Assembly: GCA_003255065.1 (NCBI GenBank)
Contig: QAOA01004005.1
Span: 390,859-454,858, forward strand
Source: Cercis canadensis
Taxonomy: Eukaryota; Streptophyta; Magnoliopsida; Fabales; Fabaceae
DNA: 64,000 nucleotides
Direction of reading: 5' to 3'
The notes beneath the pieces were generated by a model. The model ran no database searches, was not told where the DNA came from, and saw nothing but the letters and a program-made list of their open reading frames with translations. Every line of letters begins with the position of its first letter. Position 1 is the stretch's first letter. A program made the translations under genes and the position numbers. Positions 35,001 to 46,600 of the stretch are shown here, piece after piece.

Positions 35001-36715
35001 ATGACTCGGTCTTCTTGCAATGATTTATGTGATATTGATTGTGAGATTGATAAAACATTTCATAGCCTGATCCTATTCTTAATCCTGTTGTTCATAATTC
35101 TATTGACAACATGGCTAACCATAACATAGATGATAATATGGATCCTATTGTTAATGATGCTGCCAATAGGGCTGGACATAATGATATGCATGTTAGACCT
35201 AGGACTCTTAAGGAGCTTGCTACCCCAGATGTGACATACCAACCTTTAGATGCCTCTTTTAAACTCAAGTCTGAATTGATACACTTGTTGCCTAGATTTT
35301 ATGGTCTTGCAGGTGAGGATCCCCATAAGCACTTGAAGGAATTCCATGTGGTTTGTTCAACAATGAAGCCACAAGGAGTTTCTGAGGAGGACATTAAATT
35401 GAGGGCATTTCCTTTTTCTCTTGCAGATGCTGCAAAGGATTGGCTCTACTATCTCTCACAAGGCTCAGTGACAAATTGGAATGGGATGAAAAGACTCTTT
35501 TTGGAGAAGTTTTACCCTGCCTCTAGGACTGCTGCAATGAGAAAGGACAATTGTGGTATAAGGCAGCTTCCAGGAGAGACCTTGCATGAATACTGAGAAA
35601 GGTTCAATAGGTTGTGCTCAAGTTGTCCCCATCATCAGATTAGTGACCAACTCTTAATTCAATATTTTTATAAGGGTCTAATGCCTATGGAGAGGAGCAA
35701 TATTGATTTTGCTAGTGGAGGAGCATTGGTGGATAAGACACCTGCTGCATCTAGGGATTTGATCTCTAATATGGCTGCCAATTCCCAACAGTTTGGCACT
35801 AGGATGCATTCTGCCAATAGAGGGGTCAATGAGGTTAATGTGCACCCTGCTGACCAACAGAGGATGGAACATAGGCTTGATGACTTAACCTCATTGGTGA
35901 GACAATTAGCCATGGGAAAACATCAACAGCCAGCCATGCCACCAGTGCAACCAATCCGAGTTTGTGGCATATGTTCTTGTTCTTCCCATTGCACTGATGC
36001 TTGTCCTACCTTTCAAGAGGATATCTTTGCCTTCCCTAACCAAACAGCAGCTGCAGCCAATATTTTTCCCAACAAGCCTTAGTATTCCCAATCTCAGTAC
36101 TACCAGCCTCACCAACCAAGACATGACCCTTTCTCTACCACATATAACCCTGGTTGGAGAGACCATCCAAACCTGAGATATGGCAATAACATGCAACCAC
36201 AACAGCAACCTAATCCTCAGCCTTACCAGTCATACCAAAATAGACCACCAGGCTTTCAAAACAGACAACCTTTCCATCTCGCCAACCAGCAAGCTACCAC
36301 TTCTAACCAATCTACACCTAACCTAGAAGAGCTTATGAAACAATTAGCAGCCCATAACCTCCAATTCCAGCAGAGCACTGGAGCTACCATTCAGAATTTG
36401 GAGACTCAAATTGGCCAATTGGCTTCATCCATTAGTCAACTACAAGCTCAAGGTTCTGGTAACCTTCCCTCTCAAACAGTTCTTAATCTAATTGGGAAGA
36501 ATGTGAATGCAATCACCCTTAGGAGTGGCAAGGAAATTCCTGACCCTACCCGTGCACCTGCAGCTAACCATTCCAGCAGTGGTCAGAGCAAGCCAAATGT
36601 GCAAGATAAGCCTGTTGTTGACCCTAGTAGTTCTAACTCTAGCACTCCAGAGATGCCACAGCAGCATAAGAACACTCATTCTGTTCCTCTGCCTTTCCCA
36701 CAGAGAACCCTTTAA
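35001..36715 (+). pseudogene. gag: gag pseudogene, Athila-like element
   Basis: The start ATG at 35001 gives MTRSSCNDLCDIDCEIDKTF; the MTRSS start is shared with the gag genes at 61159 and 63714. A frameshift between about 35055 and 35069 moves the reading to the frame containing RTLKELATPDVTYQPL. Capsid motifs follow (FPFSLADAAKDWLYYL, NWNGMKRLFLEKFYPASR), then a complete CX2CX4HX4C zinc knuckle at 35963-36004 (CGICSCSSHCTDAC), a Pro/Gln/Tyr-rich stretch, NPGWRDHPN, and a coiled-coil-like NLETQIGQLASSISQLQ. In-frame stops: TGA 35594 (in place of Trp), TAG 36080 and TAA 36713. Everything after the frameshift stays in one phase into the protease, so this was a single gag-pol frame. Confidence 0.92.
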
Positions 36716-37732
36716 TCCAAAAAGTTGGATGAGCCAGATAAAGAGAGGGAACTTCTGGAGACATTTAGGAGAGTTGAGATTAACATTCCACTGTTAGAGG
36801 CAATCAGACAGATTCCAAAGTATGCAAGGTTCCTGAAGGAGTTGTGCACTCACAAGAGGAAGTTAAAGGGCAATGAACGGGTCAATATGGGCCAGAATGT
36901 TTCTGCCCTCATTCAACTTATGCCTAAGAAGTGCCAAGATCCTGGAACTTTTACCATACCTTGTGTCATTGGAAACTGTAAGTTTGAGGATGCTATGTTG
37001 GACCTTGGAGCTTCTATCAATGTCATGCCCAAGTCAGTTTTTCATTCACTTGGATTGGGACCCTTGCAGCCAACAGGAGTGGTGATCCAACTAGCAAACA
37101 GAAGCAATGCATACCCTGCAGGCCTGATTGAGGATGTACTAGTTCGGGTTAATGAGTTATTTTTCCCTGCTGACTTCTACATCCTAGACATGGAGGGTGA
37201 ATCAACAAATAGCAAGAATCCAATCATCATTGGGAGACCTTTCCTCAAGACTGCTAGAACCAAGATAGATGTCCATTCTGGAACTCTTTCAATGGAGTTT
37301 GGTGATAGTATAGTGCAGTTTAATATCCTTGATGCCATGAGATATCCCATGGAAGACCATTCTGTTTACTGCATTGATATTATTGATGAGTTAGTTGATG
37401 AGGTTGATGATAGTCTTCCCTCTGAACCCCCTGAGTTGCTGTTCTTGGATGATTCAATTTGTTGTGACTGTGATAGTGATTCTGTTTGCTATGTTTGCTT
37501 AAGGATTACTGAATTTTTAGAGAGCAATGATTCTATCATAGAGGCTATTGAAGTAGTTGGTGGAGTAGTTGATGATCCTGCATTGGCAGTTGATGCCAAG
37601 TGTGAGGAGGAGATTTATGCACTAGAAGCTGCAACCAAGACCTTACTTCCTTCCATAGAGCAGCTACCCAAACTGGAGCTTAAACCCCTCCTTGAGAATT
37701 TGACTTATGCATTTTTGGAGGAGAATGAGTAG
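36716..37732 (+). pseudogene. pol: pol: aspartic protease region
   Basis: Same phase as gag, directly after the stop at 36713. An N-terminal helical segment (LLETFRRVEINIPLLEAI, YARFLKELCTHKRKLKG) is followed by the retropepsin domain with DLGASINVMP (catalytic Asp codon 37001) and the conserved IIIGRPFLKTARTKIDVHSG. A long acidic linker rich in Asp/Glu leads towards reverse transcriptase. The only lesion is TAG at 37730 after FLEENE, where the frame otherwise continues (LPVIIAKNL). The DLGA form, rather than DSGA, is usual for Athila-type elements. The domain is probably intact but has no start codon of its own. Confidence 0.9.
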
Positions 37733-39216
37733 CTGCCAGTTATTATTGCCAAGAACCTTCAACCTGAGCAAGAGGCAAGGTTGTTGCACATTCTGAGAAT
37801 GAACAAGAAGGCAATTGGGTGGACACTGACAGATATACCTGGCATCAGTCCTTCTACCTGCATGCACAGAATTCTACTTGAGGAAGATGCTAAGGCAGTG
37901 AGGCAGCCACAAACGAGACTCAATCCACTGATTCTAGATGTGGTCAAGAAGGAGATAACCAAGCTTCTTCAAGCTGGAATTATTTACCCAATCTCAGATA
38001 GCAAGTGGGTGAGCCCAGTGCAAGTTGTTCCAAAGAAGTCGGGAGTGATAGTGGTGAAGAACCAGCATGATGAGCTCATTCCCACTCGAGTTCAGAATAG
38101 CTGGAGGGTCTGTATTGATTACAGACGGCTTAATCAGGCTACCCGCAAGGATCATTACCCACTTCCATTTATTGATCAGATGTTGGAGCGGCGGTAGGAA
38201 AGTCCCACTATTGCTTTCTGGATGGATTCACTGGTTATTTCCAGATTCACATTGCACCAAAGGATCAGGAAAAAACCACCTTTACCTGCCCCTTCGGCAC
38301 CTTTGCATATCGGCGGATGCCATTTGGTCTTTGCAATGCCCCAGGTACCTTCCAACATTGCATGATTAGTATATTTTCTGATTTTATAGAGCATTGTATG
38401 GAGGTATTCATGGATGATTTTACTGTATATGGCTCTTCCTTTGATGACTGCCTATATAGCTTGTCTAGAGTTTTGCATAGGTGTATAGAAACTAATCTTG
38501 TTCTGAATTTTGAAAAGTGTCATTTTATGGTAAAACAAGGTATGGTCCTAGGACATGTAGTCTCTAGCAAAGGCTTAAAGGTAGATCCTGCTAAGATTGA
38601 TGTTATTTCTTCTTTGCCTTACCCCACATGCGTGCAGGAAGTTCGTTCATTTCTTGGTCATGCAGGATTCTACCGACGCTTCATTCGTGATTTCAGCAAG
38701 ATTGCCATCCCGATGTCCAACCTGCTGCAAAATGATGTGGATTTCATTTTCAGCCAGCCTTGCAAGGATGCATTTGATCACGTCAAGAAGGCTCTCACTT
38801 CTACTCCCATCATCCGACCTCCCGACTGGACGCTGCCATTTGAGTTGATGTGTGATGCATCCAACTACGCAGTGGGAGCAGTCCTTGCCCAGAGGGTTTG
38901 TAAGGCCCATCATGTGATTTACTATGCCTCGAGGACACTTGATTCTGCCCAAGCGAACTACACCACAACCGAGAAAGAGCTTTTAGCAATTGTCTTTGCT
39001 TTAGATAAATTTAGATCTTACTTGCTTTGTTCTCATGTGGTGATTTTTTCTGACCATGCAGCACTCAAGTTCCTCCTGAAGAAACCAGATGCCAAACCCA
39101 GATTGATCAGATGGATGCTCCTTCTCCAAGAGTTCAACCTTGAGATTAAAGATAGGAGTGAAGCAGAAAATGTAGTTGCTGACCACCTGAGCCGGATCGA
39201 GAGAGATTCTGATGAG
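37733..39216 (+). pseudogene. pol: pol: reverse transcriptase and RNase H
   Basis: Starts after TAG 37730 with LLHILRMNKKAIGWTLTDIP, then RVCIDYRRLNQATRKDHYPL (RT block 1-2). A one-base loss near 38195 shifts the frame at the QMLER motif; the domain continues in the new frame through [13 protein letters not shown] and [14 protein letters not shown]. The catalytic FMDD has its two Asp codons at 38413 and 38416, followed by TVYG. RNase H follows with [12 protein letters not shown] (Asp in CDAS, about 38854), [18 protein letters not shown] and [11 protein letters not shown], ending near VVADHLSRI. It copies the RNA into DNA and removes the RNA template. From 38197 the frame is open to the end of integrase (729 codons from the ATG at 38317). 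Confidence 0.93.
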
Positions 39217-40506
39217 CAGTTTCCCATTCAAGATTCATTCCCTGACGAGCAGCTTTTAGGGCTGCATGGTGAGTTTCCCTGGTTTGCTGATATTGTTAAT
39301 TATCTGGTTGCTCATGCTTTGCCTGCACACCTCACACGTACACAGATTGATAAATTTAAGAGTGAGGCTAAATATTATGTGTGGGATGATCCTTATTTGT
39401 GGAGATTTTGTAGTGATCAGATAATTAGGAGATGTGTGCCTAACCATGAGTTCCATTATGTGCTTACTTTCTGTCATTCCTATGCCTGTGGAGGCCATTT
39501 TGGTCCTCAGAGAACAGCTAGGAAGGTATTAGATTCTGGTCTATATTGGTCCACTTTGTTTCATGATGCTTATGCCTTTTGTAAATCTTTTGAGCAATTC
39601 CAAAAATTAGGGAATATAACTCGTAGGAATGAGATGCCCCAACAACCTTTGTTGTTCTGTGAGCTTTTTGATGTTTGGGGTATTGATTTTATGGGTCCAT
39701 TTCCTATTTCCTTTGGCTTTGTTTATATTCTGTTAGCTGTGGATTATGTTTCCAAGTGGGTGGAGGCTATTCCCACCAGGACTGATGATTCTCATGTGGT
39801 TGTAGAGCTTGTTAGATCACATATCTTTTGCAGGTTTGGCATACCCAGAGCGATCATTAGTGATCAAGGATCACACTTCTGCAACCGACACATGAAGACC
39901 TTGCTGAGCAAGTATGGAGTTTTCCATAAGAGTTCCACCCCTTACCATCCTCAGACGAATGGCCAAGCCGAAGTCTCTAATCGAGAGGTTAAGAGAATTT
40001 TGGAGAAAACTGTGAGGCCGGATAGAAAGGATTGGAGTAAGAGGTTGGAGGATGCTTTATGGGCATATCGGACCGCCTACAAGACACCTATAGGCATGTC
40101 GCCTTATAGGTTTGTCTTTGGGAAGGCGTGTCACTTACCAGTGGAGTTAGAACATCGGGCTTATTGGGTAGTTAGGGCTTGCAATATGGACATAGGACTA
40201 GCAGGAGTCGAGAGGAAGTTACAACTTCAAGAGTTAGAGGAACTCCGATTAGAGGCCTATGAGAACTCTCAGCTGTACAAAGAGAAGACTAAGGCCTTTC
40301 ATGATAAGCTGATTCTTCGGAAGGAATTCCAAGTGGGGGAGAAAGTGCTTTTATACAACTCTCGCCTTAAGTTGTGGCCAGGTAAATTGAGATCCCGATG
40401 GGAGGGACCCTTTGTTGTCACTAATATTTTTGCTTATGATGCAGTTGAAATCCGAGATGTGACTACGGGGAGGACCTTCAAGGTCAATGGACATCGACTT
40501 AAGTAG
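39217..40506 (+). pseudogene. pol: pol: integrase with damaged zinc-binding domain
   Basis: Same open frame as RNase H. The N-terminal HHCC domain keeps both histidines ([19 protein letters not shown]), but the cysteine pair is replaced: CKSFEQFQK has Phe at 39589-39591 and 39598-39600 where CxxC is expected. The catalytic core keeps D (GIDFMGPF), D (SDQGSHF) and E ([10 protein letters not shown]) with 35 residues between the second D and E, the usual D,D35E spacing. The C-terminal part ([27 protein letters not shown]) matches the GPF/Y-like module, and the frame stops at 40504 after NGHRLK. There is no chromodomain. It would join element DNA to the genome; loss of the zinc ligands makes activity doubtful. 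Confidence 0.93.
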
Positions 40507-42147
40507 TTCCATGGTGGAGATGAGAGTTTGATTGAGGAAGTGGCTTTGAGTAATGCCATCTACCCGACTTGATTGAGCTTCAGGGGAGTTCTTTCGGATT
40601 ATGTTTCTATTTTTGTTGTTCTTTCGGATTTGTTTCGGATTATGTTAATTTTCTGTTCTTGTTGTTTAGTTTTGTTCCATTGATGTTTTTTAATTCTTTT
40701 TGTTGGTTCTATTTTACGTGTCTGTTTTGTGTTTTCTATTATTCTTCCCTTTTCTGTTTGCTGTTTTGGTGTGGTTCAACATGTTCCAGATTCTGTTCAC
40801 GCTTCTTCTTGAGCTTCTGTGTAGAATTCTGGTTCGATATCCTTTCTTGATTTGCTGTCCCACCTTTTTCCTAGTTGTTTTCCATTCTGTTTTGCTGTAC
40901 TCTCATTCTACTCATCTTTCCACCTTTCCTTTTTGCATTTTCCATAGCAGTTTGAGAATTGTAGAATTTGTGAGCTTGAAGCAATTGTCATTTTGAAGTT
41001 TTTAGCATGGTTGAATATATTCTTGCATCTTTTAGTTAGCTAATTTGGTGATGAAATTTGATGTGATGGATTAAGTTTGATGGAGCATACCTAGTGAGTT
41101 TTTGAACCTATTGTCATTCTATATTCCTTTCTTGTGTGCATTGTGCTCATGATGTTTGTTGCTCTAGAACTTGCTTTGCTTCTTTTTGAGACTACATTGT
41201 TATTTGCATGCATGAATGTGATGAAGGCCATCTTTTCTTCTTTCTAGCTAGATAGCCAAATAGCCTTCCTAACATCATTTCCCTTGATTTCCCCCTTGAG
41301 CCTATTTTTTCCATTCTTTCATTTAGCTCATTGAAAGTTTTGTAAAACCATGTTTCTATCTACCTTAGGGAGTATGAAAGCATTGGTTGATCAATTGATG
41401 AATTCTATTTGTCCGGGACGGACAAAGTTCTAAGTGTGGGGGGAGGATTTGTGAAATTTAAAGGAAAGTGACTATATGAAATGTAAAGACAAAGAAATGT
41501 TAGCCAAAAGAAAAAGAAAAGAAAATCCTGTTTAAAAAAAAAAATCAGAAAAAGAAAATGTAAAGAAAAAGAGAATAAAAGTAGTAGTTTGCCTTCCAAA
41601 GAGGAAGAAGTGTGTAAAGAAAATTGCATAGAGCTTTTGGGTGTATTTTGTGCTTAGTGTTGGTTTTGACTCATCATTCCTAATGTTCTCATGCTCTCTT
41701 TGGTTTTAATTTGCCATATCCATATTTCATTCTTTCTTTTCCCTTAGTCCTTGGCCCCATTACATCCTTAAATAAAGTCCTTCTGATTTGTGCATGCATG
41801 TGTTTAAAGTAGTGGAGATTAGAAAATAAGCAAACTTATGGTAGTGCAAATTGTCATGATGTGATTTGAGTGAAACAATAACCCCCTTAAACACTTGAGG
41901 GATTGAGAATGTATCTTGTGTGAGGTTCTATCTTTCTTAGTTCTTCACTTCATTTGAATTCACCATGCTTGTTGATTGAAAGTGCAAGAAATAGATTCAT
42001 GATTGTTTTGATTCTTTTAAATTCTTGATTGTTCTTCTTGCTCACTTAACTTTTGCATTCTTGAAAGTTGTTGTTGGGAAATGAACTCTTAGTTGTTTTC
42101 CTTTTTTCCTAGTTTTAACTCTAGTTTGCCTGGGACGTGCAAAGGAT
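40507..42147 (+). other. 3' non-coding tail of the Athila-like element
   Basis: 1.6 kb between integrase and polypurine tract. Short T-rich open frames (40569-40850, 40700-40996) have no motif and no envelope-like character beyond hydrophobicity from TTT/CTT codons. An A-rich stretch spans about 41500-41580. A polypurine-like module (GGGACGGACAAAG, then TAAGTGTGGGGGGAGG) lies at about 41413-41447. It repeats the arrangement found at the real polypurine tract about 715 bp downstream (GGGACGTGCAAAGG, then TAAGTGTGGGGAGA). Confidence 0.7.
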
Positions 42148-42162
42148 AAGTGTGGGGAGATT
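42148..42162 (+). other. Polypurine tract of the Athila-like element
   Basis: AAGTGTGGGGAGATT immediately precedes the 3' LTR start TGATGAAC. Purine-rich and correctly placed for plus-strand priming; the two T before the LTR are outside the purine run. Confidence 0.85.
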
Positions 42163-43618
42163 TGATGAACAGTATTTTTATATATTAATTAATCCCCATT
42201 TTTAACCTCCTAATCCTATTTTGGGTTTATTTGATTGGGCTTGGGTCATATTTCATTAATTAGGTTCAAATTGGGCTTAAGTGTGTTTTTCAGCATTAGT
42301 AGGGTTTTGACACTATTCTGTATTTTGGGTATATCTTTAGTTCTGGAAGTCTAAAAATTGTGATTCTTGCCTTTTAGGAAAGCTAAGAGTATTATCTACA
42401 ACTTTCATTCAGACCTCCAAGGCCAATTTAGACGTTCCATGGATCAAATGTAACCCGGAAGTCAGAGTAGAGTTGCTGCCGCTGGATCCTGACCCACATG
42501 CAGTGTTTGGACCATAACTTGTGCTGTACATATCGTATGGACTTGAAACCGGTCCCATTGGAAATCTAAGGCACAGAACTTCAATTTTTATGAAGGGTGG
42601 TTCAAAATATTATGAAGTTAAGATGGTCTTATTTCCTATCGAAAATGGCTGATTAGTCCAGAGACCTATATGGACCTAGATGGACTTAAATGGGCTTAAC
42701 TTCCTCAATTCAGGCCCAATTAGGCCCAAACCGGAGCCCATTTGAAGCTGAGGTCCAGAGGTTTAAACTAGGTTAGGGGTAAATTAGGTGTGCATGAAAG
42801 TTATGAAGTTATAAGCAGAGAAAGGAGGCAGACGAGTTATCAATTCTAGACTAGGCAGCTTTTGTTTTCTCTCTTGAAAAAGTTTGGAGCTCTTTGATTT
42901 ATGACTGCACTTCTCCATTGGAGCTTGGATTTCATGACCATGGAGGAGTAGAATCCTTGTAACCAAGTTAGACTCCTGATTAAATTCGGTTTTGATTTTG
43001 AGATTATGTTCTTAATTGGATTAAACTTAATGCAATTTCTTCTTCTTTGAATTCCTGTCTTGCTTTAATCTTTGTATGAATTCATGGAGATCTTTGTGAT
43101 TTTTATAGATATTGAAGTAAGAAATAGAATTTAGATTGATCAATCTTTAATCTGTGGTTAGAATTCAAAGAAGCTATGCTATGTTAATTGATGTTCGGTT
43201 TTTAGATTAATCACTAATTGCTTAGTCTTTGTGATTACAAGATTAGTGATTGTATGTGGTTAATCGAATTCTAAGTGATAACTTAGTAGGAATAATTAGT
43301 CACAATTAGAGATTTCGGTTGTGATTAAACTCACTTAGCATTGCTACATTAAGACTTGATCACTCATGTTAATCTAGGATGAATCAAACCGGTTTTTGAT
43401 GGATGTCTAGCTAGGTTACGCCTTTAATCAACTACATTAATCTTTGTTTAATTCTGCAATTTACTATTATAATCTTGTTTCAAAAATCCCCTGTTTTTAA
43501 CTTGAAATTATTGATTACACATTGCATTCCTTGTGAGACAAACCCGGATTATGCCCTCTATTGCATTCTAATTAGGGGATTCGATTTAATTTAATTGGTT
43601 AAGCGACAACACCAATCA
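42163..43618 (+). repeat. 3' LTR of the Athila-like element
   Basis: 1,456 bp, TGATGAACAGTATTTT to ACACCAATCA, collinear with the 5' LTR. It retains the segment of about 50 bp that the 5' copy has lost. Followed by the target duplication ATGGG and satellite B. Confidence 0.95.
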
Positions 43619-46600
43619 ATGGGAACGAAAGCAATCTACCAGCAAGTGGCATAGTGTGCAAGAAGGCAATTGTCAGGTGAGATAGAGTGACTAGCAAGAA
43701 ACAAATTAACGAGAGAGTAGAGTGAGACACAAGGAAGCAGTCATAGAGTGACTTGGAATGACGTATGAGAATCTAGTTCATCAGGGAGTTGAGTGTCGAA
43801 CAAGGAAGTAGTTCCTGTTGGACATTGACTGACGCACAAAAAAGTATTTCTAGAGGGAGAAAGAGTGACGCGAAAGAGAGAAATCAGCCGGTGAGTGGAG
43901 TGATGTGCAAGAAAGTAGTGCTTGAGTTAGATGGAGAGGAGCAGAAGAAAGCAGTCCACTGGAAAATAGAGTGATGTGAAAGAAAACAATCCCACAGGGT
44001 GATGGTTTTATGCGCGCAAGAAAGCAGTCCTTGGAGGAGATAGAATGAAGGGCAATAAATAGTCTACCAGCGAGTGACGTGACGCGCAAAAAAGCAATGA
44101 TCGAGGTAGATTTAGTGACCCGCAAGAAACAAATTAACAAGAGAGTAGAGTGAGGCACAAGTCCTTGAGTGACTTGCAGTGACGCGCAAGAAACTAGTTC
44201 ATCGGCGAGTTGAGTGTCGGAGAAGGAAGTTGTTCCCGAGGACCATTGACTGACGCACAAGAAAGTAGTCCTCGCGTGAGAAAGAGTGACGCGAAAGAAA
44301 GGAATCAGCCGGTGAGTAGAGTGATGCGCAAGAAAAGTAGTGCTCGAGGTAAATGGAGAGATACACAAGAAAGCAGTCTTCTAGAAAATAGAGTGATGCG
44401 GAGGAAAACAATCTCATGCGGTGATGGAGTGTTGCGCAAGAAAGCAATCAACGGGGGAGACAGAATGATGGGAATGAAAGCAATCTACCAGTGAGTGGCG
44501 TAGTGTGCAAGAAAGCAATCGTTGGGTTAGATAGAGTGACGCACAAGAAACAAATTAACAAGAGAGAGTGTTAGACACAAGGAAGCAGTCCTAGAGTGAC
44601 TTGGAGTGACGCACGAGAAACTAGTTCCTCAGTGAGTTGAGTGTCAGACAAGAATGTAGTTCCTGTTGGACATTGACTGACACACAATAAAATATTTCTT
44701 GAGGGAAAAAGAGTGACGTGAAATAGAGAAATCAGCTGGTTAGTGTAGTGACGTGCAAGAAAGTAGTGCTCGAGTTAAATGGAGAGGTGCACAACAAAGC
44801 AATCCACTGGAAAATAGAGTGATGCGAAAGAAACAATCCCACGGGGTGATGGAGTGATGCGCAAGAAAGCAGTACTTGGAGGATATGGAATGAAGGGCAA
44901 GGAAACAATCTACCAGCGAGTGACATGATGCGCAAGAAAGCAATCGTCGGGGTAGATTTAGTGACTCGCAAGAAACAAATTAACAAGAGAGTAGAGTGAG
45001 GCGCAAGTCCTAGAGCGACTTGGAGTGACGCACGAGATACTAGTTCATCGATGAGTTGAGTGTCAGATAAGAAAGTAGTTCCTATTGGACATTGACTGAC
45101 GCACAACAAAGTATTTCTTGAGGGAGAAAGAGTGACGTGAAAGAGAGAAATCAGCTGGTGAGTGGTGTGATGCGCAAGAAAGTAGTGCTCGAGTTAGATG
45201 GAAAGGTGGACAAGAAAGCAAGCCACTGGAAAATAGAGTGATGCGAAAGAAACAATCCCACGGGGTGATGGAGTGATGCGCAAGAAAGCAGTCCTTGGAG
45301 GATATGGAATGAAGGGCAAGAAAGCAATCTACCAGCAAGTGACGTGACGCGGAAGAAAGTAATCGTTGTGGTAGATTTAGTGACTTGCAAGAAACAAATT
45401 AACAAGAGAGTAGAGTGAGGCACAAGTCCTAGAGTGACTTGGAGTGACGCGAAAGAAACTAGTTCATCGGTGAGTTGAGTGTGGGAAAAGAAAGTTGTTC
45501 CTGAGGAACATTGACTGACGCACAAGAAAGTATTCCTCGAGGGAGAAAGAGTGACACGAAAGAAAGGAATCAGCCGGTGAGTTGAGTGATGCGCAAGAAA
45601 AGCAATGCTTGAGGTAGATGTTGAGATACACAAGAAAGCAGTCTTTTGGAAAATAGAGTGATGCAGAGGAAAACAATCCCACGGGGTGATTGAGTGTTGC
45701 GCAAGAAAGCAATCCTCTGGGGAGACAGAATGATGGGAACAAAAGCAATCTACTAGTGAGTGGCATGGTGCGCAAGAAAGTAATTGTCGGGTGAGATAGA
45801 GGGACGCGCAAGAAACAAATAAACAAGAGAGTAGAGTGAGGCACAAGGAAGCAGTCCTAGAGTGACATCAAGTGATGCGTGAGAAACTAGTTCATCAGTG
45901 AGTCGAGTGTCGGACAGCAAAGTAGTTCCTGTTGGACATTGACTGACGCACAACAAAGTATTTCTCGAGGGAGAAAGAGATATGCGAAAGAGAGAAATCA
46001 GCTGGTGTGTGGATTGACATGCAAGAAAGTAGTGCTCAAGTTAGATGGAGAGGTGTTGAAGAAAGTATTCCACTGGAAAATAGAGTGATGCAAAAGAAAA
46101 CAATCACACGGGGTGATGGAGTGTTACGCGCAAGAAAGTAGTCCTTGGGGGAGATGGAATGAAGGGCAAGAAAGCAGTCTACCAACGAGTGATGTGACTC
46201 GCAAGAAAGCAATCGTCGAGGTAGATTTAGTGACCAGCAAGAAACAAATTAATAAGAGAGTAGAGTGAGGCGCAAGTCCTAGAGTGACGTGCGAGAAACT
46301 AGTTCATCGGTGAGTGGAGTGTCGGACAAGAAAGTTGCTCATGAGAAACATTGACTGACGCACAAGAAAGTATTCCATGAGAGAGAAAGAGTGACGCGAA
46401 AAAAAGGAATCAGTCAGTGAGTTGACTGATGTGCAAGAAAAGCAGTGCTCGAAGTAGATGGAGAGATACACAAGAAAGTAGTCTGCTGGAAAATAGAGTG
46501 GTGCAGAGGAAAATTATCTCACGGGGTGATGGAGTGTTGTGCGAGAAAGCAGTCCTCGGGGGAGACGGAATGATGGGAACAAAAGTAATCTACCAGCGAG

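Larger units (their letters stand above)
32464..43618 (+). mobile_element. Full-length Athila-like Ty3/gypsy retrotransposon
   Basis: An 11,155-bp element inserted in satellite B with a perfect 5-bp target duplication ATGGG (32459-32463, 43619-43623). Order: 5' LTR, tRNA-Asp primer site, 1.1-kb leader with a 14-bp minisatellite, gag, protease, reverse transcriptase, RNase H, integrase, 1.6-kb non-coding tail, polypurine tract, 3' LTR. Protease DLGAS, RT FMDD and an integrase ending soon after the core place it in the Athila/Tat branch of plant gypsy elements. Comparison of the LTRs over about 860 aligned bases shows roughly 2% substitutions by eye, so insertion is fairly recent. The coding region carries several stops and two frameshifts and cannot act by itself. 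No envelope-like gene is seen after integrase. Confidence 0.95.

Noticed and set aside
34723..35129. Open frames crossing the leader minisatellite
   Set aside because: They are translations of a 14-bp repeat. Only the part from ATG 35001 belongs to gag, which then shifts frame.
40569..40996. Possible envelope-like gene after integrase (hydrophobic frames of 93 and 98 codons)
   Set aside because: Hydrophobicity comes from T-rich sequence. The two overlapping frames have no conserved motif, signal or length typical of Athila env-like genes.
45151..45846. A 231-codon minus-strand open frame, and many similar ones, in satellite B
   Set aside because: The 36-bp monomer equals 12 codons and its reverse complement has few stops, so long frames arise by composition. 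The 427-bp unit is not a multiple of 3, the frames shift from unit to unit, and there is no conserved start or domain.
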